From DAITAZ01 sp036824045 (GTDB lineage: Bacteria > Pseudomonadota > Gammaproteobacteria > Burkholderiales > Rhodocyclaceae), in contig DAITAZ010000005.1 in assembly GCA_036824045.1 (NCBI GenBank), positions 40,243 through 104,242 on the forward strand: a stretch of DNA of 64,000 nucleotides. Direction: 5' to 3'. The notes beneath the pieces were generated by a model. That model did not search any database and was not told the origin of the DNA. It was given only the letters and a program-made list of their open reading frames with translations. Positions 1 to 8,654 of the stretch are shown in pieces; the stretch's first letter is position 1; every line of letters begins with the position of its first letter. A program made the translations under genes and the position numbers.

Positions 1-375
1 ATCCCGCGCCGCCCCCCGTTGCGTGGCCCCCTTGAGGCGCGCAGCCGTCAGGGCTTGATGATGGCGGGCGTTGATTGCCGCCTTGGTGGCGGGAAACGCC
101 AACCAGACCAGTGCATTGAAAAAGTCATGCCAGTTATCCGGCCTCGTGGGCACCACACCGTCGAGAAAAATGCGCTCCTCGTAGGGCATGGCGTCCGCCT
201 CAGCGGTGACGAAGCGGATGGGAAGGCCGCTCCCGCAGGGAGTGCCGGTGGGCGGCAGCAAACCGTTCAGTACCTGGACGGGCGGCGGACGACTGCCCGC
301 GAGCCCCTCCAGCCACGGGGCGATCGGCTCGAACAATGGTCGGCGGGCAAGCTCGGCAAGGGGAACGGACGGCAT
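1..375 (-). CDS. DUF3025 domain protein (3' end cut by window edge)
   Basis: The reading frame starts at an ATG at 375 and stays open to base 1, so 125 codons are visible and the C-terminus lies outside the window. The segment around residues 80-100 contains NWHDFFNALVWLAFP followed by a K-x4-N-x-RH stretch, which is the signature I associate with DUF3025 proteins. This family has no established function. No signal peptide or membrane helix is visible, so it is probably cytoplasmic. No clear Shine-Dalgarno sequence precedes the start, so a start slightly upstream cannot be excluded. It lies downstream of, and on the same strand as, the lipoprotein gene and pyrC and may be co-transcribed with them. 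Confidence 0.75.
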   Translation of the reverse strand, partial: MPSVPLAELARRPLFEPIAPWLEGLAGSRPPPVQVLNGLLPPTGTPCGSGLPIRFVTAEADAMPYEERIFLDGVVPTRPDNWHDFFNALVWLAFPATKAAINARHHQALTAARLKGATQRGAARD

Positions 376-440
376 CGGAGTGCGCGGAAGAAGACCTGGG
401 TTCTGCCATTACAGCCGGGGGCCAGCAAACGCCGAGGGGG

Positions 441-869
441 TCAGCGGGCAGCCGGCTCCTCGACGCGGACGAACTTGAACTCGCCTTTGCTGCGCATGAA
501 AGAGCCCACCAGGCCATCCGGTTCCTGAGTCGGGGCTTCCTGGCGTTCCAGTACACATTTGTCGGTATCCACTGCGTACCAGTTCTCGCCCTGCCGCAGC
601 AGGAACGAGCGCTCGCCGAGCATGAACACATCGAGTCTGGCCCGGCTCTTCGAGGCGGCTTTCAAGGGGTAAAGCCGTTGGCACTCAGGCATGCGCGCCA
701 CGACCGCACTCATCTCGTAGCGGCTGCTCCAGGGCCAGGTGCGCTCCCGAAACACCGAGATGGAATGATTGCGCCCCTCGATCATCATCGAGGCCGCATC
801 CTGGTCACAGCCGGCAAGGGACATCAGGAGCCCCCCGCAGGCCGCAACGCGAAGGAGCGGCCGGAACAT
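441..869 (-). CDS. Small predicted lipoprotein of unknown function
   Basis: The product is about 142 residues. It opens with MFRPLLR, a hydrophobic core and a lipobox LAGC, so it should be exported by Sec, lipid-modified at the cysteine near position 20 and anchored in the envelope. The mature part has no domain I recognise; it is rich in charged residues and contains two further cysteines. The in-frame ATG at 890 would add seven residues (MMGVGFS), but the start at 869 places the signal peptide correctly at the N-terminus. It begins shortly after the pyrC stop on the same strand, which suggests co-transcription rather than a functional link to pyrimidine synthesis. Confidence 0.7.
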   Translation of the reverse strand: MFRPLLRVAACGGLLMSLAGCDQDAASMMIEGRNHSISVFRERTWPWSSRYEMSAVVARMPECQRLYPLKAASKSRARLDVFMLGERSFLLRQGENWYAVDTDKCVLERQEAPTQEPDGLVGSFMRSKGEFKFVRVEEPAAR

Positions 870-896
870 GGAGAACCCGACTCCCATCATCTGGCC

Positions 897-1934
897 CTAC
901 GCCTCGAGCTGCCAGGCAATGCTTTCGCCCGCCCGCAGGGGTACCAGGCTGTCGCCAGGCAGATAGTCCTGGTTCGCAGGCACCTGCCAGGAACGCTTGA
1001 CCAGCGTGATGGTGTCGGTGTTTCGGGGCAATCCGTAGAACGCCGGCCCAAAGCGGGAGGCAAAGCCCTCCAGCTTGTCCAGGGCTCCCGCGGCCTCGAA
1101 CGCCTCCGCGTACAACTCGATGCCCGCATGGGCCGTGTAACACCCCGCGCAACCACAGGCTGCTTCCTTGGTGCTGCGGGCATGGGGCGCCGAATCGGTC
1201 CCGAGGAAAAACTTGGGGCTGCCGGAGATGGCCGCAGCCACCAGCGCCTGGCGATGGGTCTCCCTCTTCAGCACCGGCAAACAGTAATGATGGGGCCGGA
1301 TGCCGCCGGCGAATATGGCATTGCGGTTGAGCAACAGATGATGCGCGGTGATGGTGGCCCCCACCCGCGCCGGAGCGTCGGCCACAAAATCGGCGGCATC
1401 CTTGGTCGTAATGTGCTCGAACACCACACGCAAGCCCTCGTATCGCTCAATCAACGGCGCCATCACCTGGTCGATGAAGGTTTTCTCCCGGTCGAACACG
1501 TCCACCTCGCCGTCGGTCACCTCACCGTGGACCAAGAGCGGCATGCCCAAGGATTCCATCCGCGCCAGCACCGCATCCACCTTGGCCACGTCCGTCACGC
1601 CGGAGTCCGAATTGGTGGTCGCACCCGCAGGATAAAGTTTCACCGCGTGTACCACTCCACTCTCCCGAGCCCGGTCGATCTCGTCCGGCGCGGTATTGTC
1701 CGTGAGGTACAACGTCATCAGCGGCTCGAACTTGAGCCCGGCGGGCAACGCCGCCAGGATGCGCGCCCGGTAGCCCAGCGCCTGCTCGGTGGTGGTGACC
1801 GGCGGCCGCAGGTTGGGCATGACGATGGCGCGGCCGAACCGGCGGGCAGTATCCGGCAGCACAGCCGCCAGCGCCGCATCGTCCCGCAGGTGCAGGTGCC
1901 AGTCATCTGGGCGGGTCAGGGTGATTCGGTCCAT
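897..1934 (-). CDS. pyrC: Dihydroorotase, class II (PyrC)
   Basis: PyrC catalyses the reversible cyclisation of N-carbamoyl-L-aspartate to L-dihydroorotate, the third step of de novo pyrimidine synthesis, in the cytoplasm. The 345-residue length fits the E. coli-type homodimeric enzyme. The metal ligands are all visible: HLHLRD with His13 and His15, the lysine that becomes carboxylated at Lys99 in HAVKLYPAG, His136 in LLVHGE, His174 in FEHITTKDA and the catalytic Asp247 in FLGTDSAPH. The start is a clear ATG. It sits between rsmI upstream and a lipoprotein gene downstream, all on the minus strand. No other pyrimidine gene is nearby. Confidence 0.97.
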   Translation of the reverse strand: MDRITLTRPDDWHLHLRDDAALAAVLPDTARRFGRAIVMPNLRPPVTTTEQALGYRARILAALPAGLKFEPLMTLYLTDNTAPDEIDRARESGVVHAVKLYPAGATTNSDSGVTDVAKVDAVLARMESLGMPLLVHGEVTDGEVDVFDREKTFIDQVMAPLIERYEGLRVVFEHITTKDAADFVADAPARVGATITAHHLLLNRNAIFAGGIRPHHYCLPVLKRETHRQALVAAAISGSPKFFLGTDSAPHARSTKEAACGCAGCYTAHAGIELYAEAFEAAGALDKLEGFASRFGPAFYGLPRNTDTITLVKRSWQVPANQDYLPGDSLVPLRAGESIAWQLEA

Positions 1935-2017
1935 GCGTCAAATTCTCCGGTCACGAAAGTAAAATTCTTGAGGGGCAGTATTCTACTCCGGCGCGGATTA
2001 CCTCTCTGCCTGGCCGG

Positions 2018-2899
2018 TTATGGCTCGCTGCCACCTTGCTGCTTCAGTTGCAGGGCCCGCTCATAGAGCAGCTTGCGTGAAACCCCCGTGATCTCCGCCG
2101 CCAGTTGCACAGCCTGCCGCACCGACACGGCTTGCATGAGCGCACCCAATGCCCGCTCGGCCTCCGGAGTCAGGTGTGCGCCGCTTTCCGCCGCGCCGGA
2201 CACCAGCACGACGAACTCGCCCTTGCGACGATGCTCGTCCCCAGCCAGCCATGCAGGGCCATCGCCCAAGGGCATACGGACGATGCTCTCGAACAGCTTG
2301 GTCAGTTCCCGCGCCAGCACCAGCTCCCGTTGCGGGCCCAACACCCCCAGCAGATCGGCGACGGTCTCCTCGATGCGGTGTGGCGCTTCGTAAAACACCA
2401 GCGTTGCCGGCAACGCCTTCAGCTTTTCCAGTTCCGTTCGCCGGGCGCCTGATTTGACGGGCAGAAAGCCGACGAACAGAAAACGCGCGTCGAGCAGGCC
2501 CGCGGCAGACAAAGCGGTAATCACAGCGCTCGGACCAGGTACGGGCACCACGGGCAGCCCCGCATCCTGAACCACCCGCACCACCCGGGCGCCCGGGTCC
2601 GAAACTGCCGGCGTCCCGGCATCCGAAACCAGTGCCACCGAGGCCCCATCCCGCAGGCGATCCACCAACCGGGCCGCGGATTCCCGCTCATTGTGCTCAT
2701 GCACGGCCATCAGTTTCTTGTGCAAGCCCAGATGGTCCAGCAGCCGGAGGGTGTGCCGGGTGTCCTCGGCAGCCACCAGGTCCACCCCGGCCAGCACAGC
2801 CCGGGCACGGGCCGAAAGATCGCCCAGGTTACCCAGCGGAGTGGCCACCACGTAGAGCGTACCGGGCAAGGCAGCGGCAGCAGAAGATGTATCGGTCAT
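2018..2899 (-). CDS. rsmI: 16S rRNA (cytidine1402-2'-O)-methyltransferase RsmI
   Basis: RsmI uses S-adenosylmethionine to methylate the ribose of C1402 in the decoding centre of 16S rRNA. The 293-residue product begins with an acidic, alanine-rich leader and then the tetrapyrrole-methylase-type motif LYVVATPLGNLGDLS, followed by AAEDTRHT, the ALVSDAGTPAVSDPG loop and the PGPSA segment, all characteristic of the family. The C-terminal domain carries a helix-turn-helix-like stretch (SVRQAVQLAAEITGVS). The gene is transcribed divergently from yraN, the common arrangement in proteobacteria, with under 100 bases between the two starts. Confidence 0.96.
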   Translation of the reverse strand: MTDTSSAAAALPGTLYVVATPLGNLGDLSARARAVLAGVDLVAAEDTRHTLRLLDHLGLHKKLMAVHEHNERESAARLVDRLRDGASVALVSDAGTPAVSDPGARVVRVVQDAGLPVVPVPGPSAVITALSAAGLLDARFLFVGFLPVKSGARRTELEKLKALPATLVFYEAPHRIEETVADLLGVLGPQRELVLARELTKLFESIVRMPLGDGPAWLAGDEHRRKGEFVVLVSGAAESGAHLTPEAERALGALMQAVSVRQAVQLAAEITGVSRKLLYERALQLKQQGGSEP

Positions 2900-2986
2900 G
2901 AGCAGGATTACCTCGCGGGAGGCGCATTGTCAGCCGGACAATGCGCCGGCACAAGGGCACCGGATGACGGCAGACAAGGAGCGGGC

Positions 2987-3331
2987 ATGAGCGGGAGCGG
3001 CCACGTGGCAGAACAACTGGCGGGGCAATACCTGACCCGCCAGGGTTTGGTGATCGTTGCGCGCAACTATCGCTGTCGCGGCGGCGAGGTGGACCTCATC
3101 TGCCGCGACGGCGCCACGCTGGTTTTCGTGGAGGTGAGACTGCGCAGCAGCGGCCGTTTCGGAGGCGCAGCTGCCAGCATCACCCCCCGCAAGCAGGCGC
3201 GGATCATCCTCGCCGCCCGCCACTATCTGACCGGCCGGGCCGAATGCCCCTGCCGCTTCGACGCCGTGCTGCTCGACGGCCCGGACCCGGCGCGCATCAC
3301 CTGGCTGCGGGCGGCTTTCGATGCGGGCTGA
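2987..3331 (+). CDS. yraN: YraN family protein (UPF0102)
   Basis: The 114-residue product has the YraN layout: an AEQLAGQYLTRQG helix, then RGGEVDLICRDG and LVFVEVRLRSS. These elements resemble the core of PD-(D/E)xK nuclease-fold proteins, and the family is predicted to act on nucleic acid, but its function is not established. The ATG at 2987 is chosen because an AGGAG sits at the right distance and because the protein then begins at the family's usual position; the frame stays open further upstream without homologous sequence. It is divergent from rsmI and its 3' end overlaps the start of the HIRAN-domain gene, so the two are likely translated together. Confidence 0.93.
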   Translation: MSGSGHVAEQLAGQYLTRQGLVIVARNYRCRGGEVDLICRDGATLVFVEVRLRSSGRFGGAAASITPRKQARIILAARHYLTGRAECPCRFDAVLLDGPDPARITWLRAAFDAG

Positions 3332-3713
3332 GGCCCTCCGCAAGCCCCTGCTGACGCTGGCCCTGTGCGTGGGCCTGGGCATGCCCGCCGTCGCCCGGGC
3401 CCAGACAATCCGGGTGCTGGTGCAGTCCTCGCCCCTGGCAGGCTTCCAGTACCATCAGGGCCCCGCCTTGTGGGATCAGCTCCGGGAAGGCGACGCGCTG
3501 GAACTGACGCCGGAACCGGGCAACCCCCACGACAGCCGGGCGGTACAGGTGCGCTGGCGGGGCCACATGCTGGGCTACCTGCCCCGGCTGGAAAACCGCT
3601 CGGCCGCAGCCGAATTCGCCCGCGGCGGCCGGCTGGTGGGGCGTATCGCCCGGCTGACCCCCGCCCGCAATCCGTGGGCCCGACTCAGGGTGGACGTGTA
3701 TCTGGAGCTGTGA
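3321..3713 (+). CDS. Secreted stand-alone HIRAN-domain protein
   Basis: The 130-residue product has a signal peptide (MRAEALRKP, hydrophobic core, cleavage near ARAQ) followed by a single HIRAN domain from about residue 30 to the end. The visible hallmarks are the conserved RVLVQSSPLAGFQYH strand, the acidic DALELTPEPGNPHDSRAVQV segment, and GYLPR. HIRAN domains are best known from Rad5/HLTF-type remodelers, where they bind DNA 3' ends, but many bacteria encode the domain alone. Here the signal peptide would place it in the periplasm, where a DNA-repair role is unlikely. The start codon overlaps the yraN 3' end by 11 bases, suggesting translational coupling. The ligand is unknown. Confidence 0.85.
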   Translation: MRAEALRKPLLTLALCVGLGMPAVARAQTIRVLVQSSPLAGFQYHQGPALWDQLREGDALELTPEPGNPHDSRAVQVRWRGHMLGYLPRLENRSAAAEFARGGRLVGRIARLTPARNPWARLRVDVYLEL

Positions 3714-3716
3714 ACA

Positions 3717-4754
3717 TCACGGCGCCGGATTGGTATAGCGCAGGTGGATACTCTCCACCGCCTGCTGCACATCATCCGACAGGGCCACGGATTCTGCCTT
3801 CAGGTTCTCCTGCAATTGCTCCAGGGTGGTGGCGCCGATGATGGTGCTGGCCACGAACCAGCGGCCGATGACCCAGGCCAGGGCGAGCGTGGCCGGGGAA
3901 AGGCCGTGAGCACGGGCCAGTTCGGCGTAGGCGCGGCTGGCGGGCACCACGTTTTCCTTACCGTAGCGCTGGCCAAAACCCTCGAACGCAGTGATCCTGC
4001 CGGACGCGCGGGGGTTGTCCACATACTTTCCGGAGAGATGCCCGAAAGCCAGCGGCGAATACGGCAGCAGGCTCACCTGCTCGTAATGGCAGGTCTCCAG
4101 CAGGCTGGTTTCAAACGTGCGGTTCATCAGGTGATAAGCGTTCTGGACGGACACCACCCGCGGCAGCCCAAGCTCCCCGGCCAGACGGACGAACTGCATC
4201 ACGCCCCAGGGGGTTTCGTTGGAGAGCCCGATGTAGCGCACCTTGCCCTCCCGCACCAGTTCCGCCAGCGCTTCCAGGGTCTCGCGGATGGGAACGGTCG
4301 CCCGCTCCAGGCTGCGGTCGTAGAGGTAGTTGCCAAACAAAGGCGCATAGCGGTCCGGCCAGTGCAACTGATAGAGATCGACGTAGTCCGTTTGCAGCCG
4401 GGCAAGCGATCCCTCCAGGGCGCGGCGCAGGTTGGCGCGGGTAAAGCCCAGTTCCCCGCCCCGTATCCAGGTCAGCGTGCGGCCCGGGCCGGTGGCCTTG
4501 GTGGCCAGGATCACCTTGTCCCGCTGCTGCCGGCGCAGCCAGGTCCCCACGATGCGCTCGGTTGCCCCGCAGGTCCCGGGCTGGGGCGGCACCGCGTACA
4601 TCTCCGCCGTATCGATGAAATTCACCCCCTGGCTGAAGGCATGGTCCAGTTGCGCATGGGCTTCGGCCTCCGAGTTCTGCTGGCCAAAAGTCATCGTGCC
4701 CAAGCACACCCGCGACACCTCAAGATCGCTGGTTCCCAGTCGGCTGTATTGCAT
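3717..4754 (-). CDS. tas: NADP(H)-dependent aldo-keto reductase, Tas type
   Basis: This is a 345-residue aldo-keto reductase closest in layout to E. coli Tas, an oxidoreductase that can complement tyrosine auxotrophy under starvation; the physiological substrate is uncertain. The catalytic tetrad is visible as Asp48 and Tyr53 (FIDTAEMY), Lys86 (ILATKATG) and His131 (LYQLHWPD). The Tas-specific insert containing APLFGNYLYD is present. The ATG at 4754 is preferred because GGAAGGAG lies just upstream; an in-frame ATG at 4769 is poorly supported. It converges with the HIRAN gene at its 3' end (4 bases apart) and is divergent from rlmM. Confidence 0.93.
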   Translation of the reverse strand: MQYSRLGTSDLEVSRVCLGTMTFGQQNSEAEAHAQLDHAFSQGVNFIDTAEMYAVPPQPGTCGATERIVGTWLRRQQRDKVILATKATGPGRTLTWIRGGELGFTRANLRRALEGSLARLQTDYVDLYQLHWPDRYAPLFGNYLYDRSLERATVPIRETLEALAELVREGKVRYIGLSNETPWGVMQFVRLAGELGLPRVVSVQNAYHLMNRTFETSLLETCHYEQVSLLPYSPLAFGHLSGKYVDNPRASGRITAFEGFGQRYGKENVVPASRAYAELARAHGLSPATLALAWVIGRWFVASTIIGATTLEQLQENLKAESVALSDDVQQAVESIHLRYTNPAP

Positions 4755-4828
4755 GCTCGCTCCTTCCACGGCAGGGGTCAGGCCGCTATTCTATGCCCCC
4801 CTTTCAGACCCGAAGCGCGCGCCCAGTC

Positions 4829-5902
4829 ATGAAACCCTCCCACACCCTGCTCTATTGCCGCCCCGGTTTTGAAAAGGAAGGTGCCACCGAAATCGCCCAC
4901 CAGGCCGGCAGCCTGGGGGCCCCGGGTTACGTGCGCACCCGCGAGGGCAGTGGCTTCGTCCAGTTCTTCCCCCATGACCCGGAAGGTATCGAGGTCCTCT
5001 CGGCCTCGCTGTCCATTCAAGATCTGGTCTTCGCCCGACAGGTGGTACTGGCCACCGATCCGCTGACCAACCTGCCGGCCACGGACCGTCTCACTCCGCT
5101 GCTGGCCGCCATCCAGTCGTTGGGACATCGCTTTTCCGCGTGCTGGCTGGAGACGGCGGACACCAACGAGGCCAAGGAGCTCTCCAGCTTCTGCCGCAAG
5201 TTCGGGGCACATCTGGAAAAGGCCCTGGTCAAATCGGGCCTGCTGGTGCCGGGTAACGCCCGGCTCCCGCGGCTGCATCTGTTCTTTCTTGACTCGGGCA
5301 CCGCGCACCTGGGCGTGAGCTGGGCGGATCGGGGTAGCCCCTGGCACATGGGCATCCCCCGGCTGCGGCTGCCCAGAGCCGCCCCCAGCCGCTCCGCCCT
5401 GAAGCTGGGCGAGGCGTTCCTGTCGCTGTTGTCGGAGGCGGAACGAAACGAACGCCTCAAAGGCAGCATGCGGGCGGTGGACCTCGGGGCGGCGCCCGGC
5501 GGGTGGTCCTGGCAACTCACGCAGCGCAGCTTGCTGGTCACGGCAGTGGACAATGGCCCCATGAACCGGGAATTGCTGGCCCAAGGCATGGTGGAGCACA
5601 TCCGGGCCGACGGCTTTCGCTACCGGCATCGCAAACCCGTGGACTGGATGGTGTGCGACATGGTGGAGCAGCCGGCGCGCATTGCGGCCCTCGTGGCGGA
5701 CTGGGTGGCTGAGGGCCGGGCCCGGGACTGCATCTTCAACCTCAAGCTACCCATGAAAAAGCGGTTCGACGAGATCGAGCGCTGCCGCGACATCGTTGAA
5801 CACCGCCTGGGCCGGGCCAAACTGGGCTACCGCCTGCGGATGCGCCATCTCTACCACGACCGGGAAGAGATCACCGGCTACCTGGGGCGGGAACAATTCT
5901 GA
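4829..5902 (+). CDS. rlmM: 23S rRNA (C2498-2'-O)-methyltransferase RlmM
   Basis: RlmM methylates the ribose of C2498 in the peptidyl-transferase region of 23S rRNA using S-adenosylmethionine. The 357-residue product has the N-terminal RFM/THUMP region (starting HTLLYCRPGFEKE) and a C-terminal Rossmann methyltransferase domain with the SAM-binding motif AVDLGAAPGGWSWQL at about 216-230, a DNGPM segment and the conserved DWMVCDMVEQP catalytic region. Length and motif order match E. coli YgdE/RlmM. The ATG at 4829 begins with the family-typical start; an upstream in-frame ATG at 4793 adds unconserved residues. Confidence 0.95.
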   Translation: MKPSHTLLYCRPGFEKEGATEIAHQAGSLGAPGYVRTREGSGFVQFFPHDPEGIEVLSASLSIQDLVFARQVVLATDPLTNLPATDRLTPLLAAIQSLGHRFSACWLETADTNEAKELSSFCRKFGAHLEKALVKSGLLVPGNARLPRLHLFFLDSGTAHLGVSWADRGSPWHMGIPRLRLPRAAPSRSALKLGEAFLSLLSEAERNERLKGSMRAVDLGAAPGGWSWQLTQRSLLVTAVDNGPMNRELLAQGMVEHIRADGFRYRHRKPVDWMVCDMVEQPARIAALVADWVAEGRARDCIFNLKLPMKKRFDEIERCRDIVEHRLGRAKLGYRLRMRHLYHDREEITGYLGREQF

Positions 5903-6011
5903 GGCGGTTCGCCCGGTCGGCGGGCAACCGGCGCGTGGCGTCGCTGCCACACTCGGACGAAGTCCCTGCCATAAGCCAGGCTTTTAGGCAAGAGGGCTGT
6001 AACGTTCCGTG

Positions 6012-6017
6012 TATAAT
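6012..6017 (+). promoter_or_regulatory. Candidate -10 box upstream of rhlE
   Basis: A perfect TATAAT is preceded by G and followed by CCG. It lies 73 bases before the rhlE ATG at 6090, so the transcript would start near 6024 and carry a leader of about 65 bases. No good -35 hexamer is found at 16-18 bases upstream, so an activator or extended contacts may be needed. A similar GTATAATCCG occurs before the adenosyltransferase gene at 46648-46657. Confidence 0.45.
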
Positions 6018-6089
6018 CCGGGCTCTTCTCAAGCCCAAAGCCTTAGGCGGCAATCCGTTGCGCCGCCCTGTGAGCACCCCGCACCCTAC

Positions 6090-7481
6090 ATGACCTTTGA
6101 AGAACTCGGGTTGTTGCCCGACATCCTCCGCGCCGTTGCCGATGCCGGCTACAGCCAGCCCACCCCGATTCAAGCCCAGGCCATCCCCGTTGCCCTTGCC
6201 GGGCAGGACATCATGGGCGGCGCCCAGACCGGCACCGGCAAGACCGCGGGCTTCACCCTGCCGCTTCTCAACCGCCTGGCCCGCCACGCCAACAGCAGCC
6301 CATCGCCCGCCCGCCACCCGGTCCGCGCCCTGGTGCTCACCCCTACGCGGGAACTGGCCATGCAGGTGGCTGACAGCGTCAAGACCTACTCCAAGTACCT
6401 GCCCCTGCGCAGCACCCTGGTCTATGGCGGGGTGGACATGAAGGCCCAGGTGGAGGAACTGCGTCGGGGCGCCGAAATCGTAGTCGCCACCCCCGGCCGC
6501 CTGCTCGACCATGTGGAGCAGAAAACGGTGAACTTCAGCCAGGTGGAAGTGCTGGTGCTGGACGAGGCGGACCGCATGCTGGACATGGGGTTCATCCCCG
6601 ACATCCGGCGCATCCTGGCCCTGTTGCCCCGGGAGCGGCAAAGCCTGTTGTTCTCCGCCACGTTTTCGGACGAAATCAAGAAACTGGCGGACACCATGCT
6701 GCGCGACCCGCAGCTCATCGAGGTCGCCCGCCGCAACACGGTGAGCGAGACCATCACCCATCGGGTGTACCCGGTTTCCCACGAGCGCAAGCGCGCCCTG
6801 CTCGCCCACCTGCTGCGCACCCAGGACATGCGGCAGGTGCTGGTGTTCGTCGGCACCAAGTTCGGTTGCAGCCGGCTCGCCCATTACCTGACCCGGGAAG
6901 GGTTGTCCGCCGACGCCATCCATGGTGACAAGAATCAACAGCAGCGCACCGAGGCGCTGGCCGCCTTCAAGAGCGGCAAGGTCCGCGTGCTGGTGGCCAC
7001 CGACGTGGCCGCCCGGGGGCTGGACATCGACGATCTGCCCCACGTGATCAATTACGATCTGCCCCATGTGGCCGAAGACTACGTGCACCGTATCGGCCGC
7101 ACCGGTCGCGCCGGCAAGCAGGGCGATGCGGTGTCCCTGGTGTGTGCGGAAGAACGGCCCCGGCTGGCGGAGATCGAAAAGCTCATTAAGCTGCAGATTC
7201 CCCAGGAAGCCCTGCCCGGCTTTGACGCCGAGCCCTCGTTCTACGAGCAGGACAAATCCCGCCGCCGCCCGGCCCCGCAGCCCCGCATCACCGGCGGCGC
7301 CGGACGCGCCCGACCGGCGCCGAGCACGGTGACCAAAGACGGATTCGACTGGTCCCGCCCCTACGAGCCCAGCCCCGAAGCGCTTGCCAGCGCCGAGACA
7401 GCCGCCCCGGTCGCAAAGGTCGGCAAGGAAGCCCGCCAGCCGCGCACCGTCGCTTTCCTGCTGGGTGGCAACGGGCGCTGA
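6090..7481 (+). CDS. rhlE: DEAD-box ATP-dependent RNA helicase, RhlE type
   Basis: The 463-residue protein carries the full DEAD-box motif set: Q motif GYSQPTPIQAQAIP (about 20-33), Walker A AQTGTGKT (45-52), PTREL, TPGR, DEAD (158-161), SAT (189-191), the ARGLDID motif and HRIGRTGRAG. RhlE-type helicases unwind short RNA duplexes and act in ribosome assembly and mRNA turnover. The C-terminal tail after about residue 380 is basic, proline- and alanine-rich and of low complexity, as expected for this subgroup. The frame is open upstream to 6009, but the ATG at 6090 (MTFEELG) matches the usual family start and lies downstream of the likely promoter. Confidence 0.95.
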   Translation: MTFEELGLLPDILRAVADAGYSQPTPIQAQAIPVALAGQDIMGGAQTGTGKTAGFTLPLLNRLARHANSSPSPARHPVRALVLTPTRELAMQVADSVKTYSKYLPLRSTLVYGGVDMKAQVEELRRGAEIVVATPGRLLDHVEQKTVNFSQVEVLVLDEADRMLDMGFIPDIRRILALLPRERQSLLFSATFSDEIKKLADTMLRDPQLIEVARRNTVSETITHRVYPVSHERKRALLAHLLRTQDMRQVLVFVGTKFGCSRLAHYLTREGLSADAIHGDKNQQQRTEALAAFKSGKVRVLVATDVAARGLDIDDLPHVINYDLPHVAEDYVHRIGRTGRAGKQGDAVSLVCAEERPRLAEIEKLIKLQIPQEALPGFDAEPSFYEQDKSRRRPAPQPRITGGAGRARPAPSTVTKDGFDWSRPYEPSPEALASAETAAPVAKVGKEARQPRTVAFLLGGNGR

Positions 7482-7546
7482 GCCTGCCGGCGGCGCCTGC
7501 GGCCGCAGCACCCCGACGGGCGACGCCCGCCCAGACCCGACTGACC

Positions 7547-8596
7547 GTGTTTGCCCTCCTGCCCGCGCTTGCCGCCACCCTGGCCCTGGGTGCGGGTGCC
7601 GGCTGGGTCGCCAGCCTGCTGCACAGTCCCCTGCCCTGGATGATCGGCCCCATGCTGGCGGTAGCCGCTGCCCGCGTCCTCGGGGCGCGCCTGGTCAGCC
7701 CGCGGGGAGGCCGTCAGGCGGGCCAATGGCTGATCGGGACGACCCTCGGTCTTTACTTTAGCCCCACGGTGCTACGGACCCTCTCGGGCCACGGCGGTGC
7801 CATCGCCGCCAGCCTTGCCTTTGCGTTGGCGCTGGGCGGCGTCGGCGCGCTGGTCTTGCGCCGTGTGGCGGGCTGTGACTGGCGCACCGCCTTTTTTGCC
7901 TCGGTGCCCGGTGGCGCCACCGAAATGGCCGTATTGGCCGGGCGAAGCGGCGCCGCGGCAGATCAGGTGGCACTGGCCCACGCCCTGCGCATGGTGGCGG
8001 TGGTGCTCATCCTGCCCTTCGCCATGACCCTTGCCGGCGCCCACGGCGCCGATCCCTACCAGCCGGTCGCCCGGGATGTCGCCCCCCTTGGCCTGCTGGC
8101 AATGCTCGGGCTCGCCGCCGGTTCGTCAGCACTGCTCGCCCGCCTGCGCGTGCCCAACGCCTGGATGCTCGGCTCCCTGCTCGCCACCATCGCGCTCGCT
8201 GCCACCGACGCCGCCCCGTCCGCCATGCCCCACTGGCTCACCAATAGCGGGCAAGTGCTGGTGGGGTGCTCGCTGGGGGAGCGTTTCGACCGGGACTCCC
8301 TGCGCCGCACGCCCCGCTTCGCCCTCGCCGTCCTGGCCAGTGTGGCGCTGGCCATCAGCCTCTCGGCCCTGTTTGCCTGGCTGCTGGCGCAGCCGGCGGG
8401 CATCGCGGCCCCCACCGCCATCCTCGCCACCGCCCCCGGCGGCATTGCGGAGATGTGCCTCACCGCCCGCGTGCTGCAACTGGGCGTGCCGCTGGTCACG
8501 GCCTTCCACGTACTCCGGGTGGCGGCCATCATGGTGCTGGCCCCGATGGCACTGCCCGGCCTGCGCCTGCTGGAACGCGCCCCGGCACGGGACTGA
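7547..8596 (+). CDS. AbrB-family integral membrane protein
   Basis: The 349-residue, very hydrophobic protein has about ten predicted membrane segments and a duplicated organisation. Two internal repeats each contain a PWMIGPMLA- or NAWMLGSLLA-type motif and an SVPGGATEMA or TAPGGIAEMCL loop. This is the signature of the AbrB family (sometimes annotated ammonia monooxygenase), whose transported substrate is not established; it is unrelated to the AbrB transcription regulator. The start is a GTG at 7547, which keeps the first membrane helix intact. It follows rhlE on the same strand after 65 bases and may share its transcript. Confidence 0.85.
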   Translation: MFALLPALAATLALGAGAGWVASLLHSPLPWMIGPMLAVAAARVLGARLVSPRGGRQAGQWLIGTTLGLYFSPTVLRTLSGHGGAIAASLAFALALGGVGALVLRRVAGCDWRTAFFASVPGGATEMAVLAGRSGAAADQVALAHALRMVAVVLILPFAMTLAGAHGADPYQPVARDVAPLGLLAMLGLAAGSSALLARLRVPNAWMLGSLLATIALAATDAAPSAMPHWLTNSGQVLVGCSLGERFDRDSLRRTPRFALAVLASVALAISLSALFAWLLAQPAGIAAPTAILATAPGGIAEMCLTARVLQLGVPLVTAFHVLRVAAIMVLAPMALPGLRLLERAPARD

Positions 8597-8619
8597 AGCC
8601 CGCGCGACGCGCCTGCCCC

Positions 8620-8625
8620 TACAAT
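8620..8625 (+). promoter_or_regulatory. Candidate -10 box upstream of tam
   Basis: TACAAT (five of six consensus positions) lies 30 bases before the tam start and 24 bases after the stop of the preceding gene. No convincing -35 hexamer is at the standard spacing, so this is a weak call. Confidence 0.3.
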
Positions 8626-8654
8626 GCAGCCCACCATTCCCGGAGGAGCCCCCC

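Noticed and set aside
2987..3331. YraN with FVEVR instead of FVEVK at the nuclease-like core
   Set aside because: At first this looked like a lost catalytic lysine, but E. coli YraN also has arginine here as far as I recall, so it is normal variation.
5871..7511. A minus-strand frame of over 500 codons opposite rhlE
   Set aside because: The plus strand carries all DEAD-box motifs; the antisense product is Gly/His/Gln-rich without domain features.
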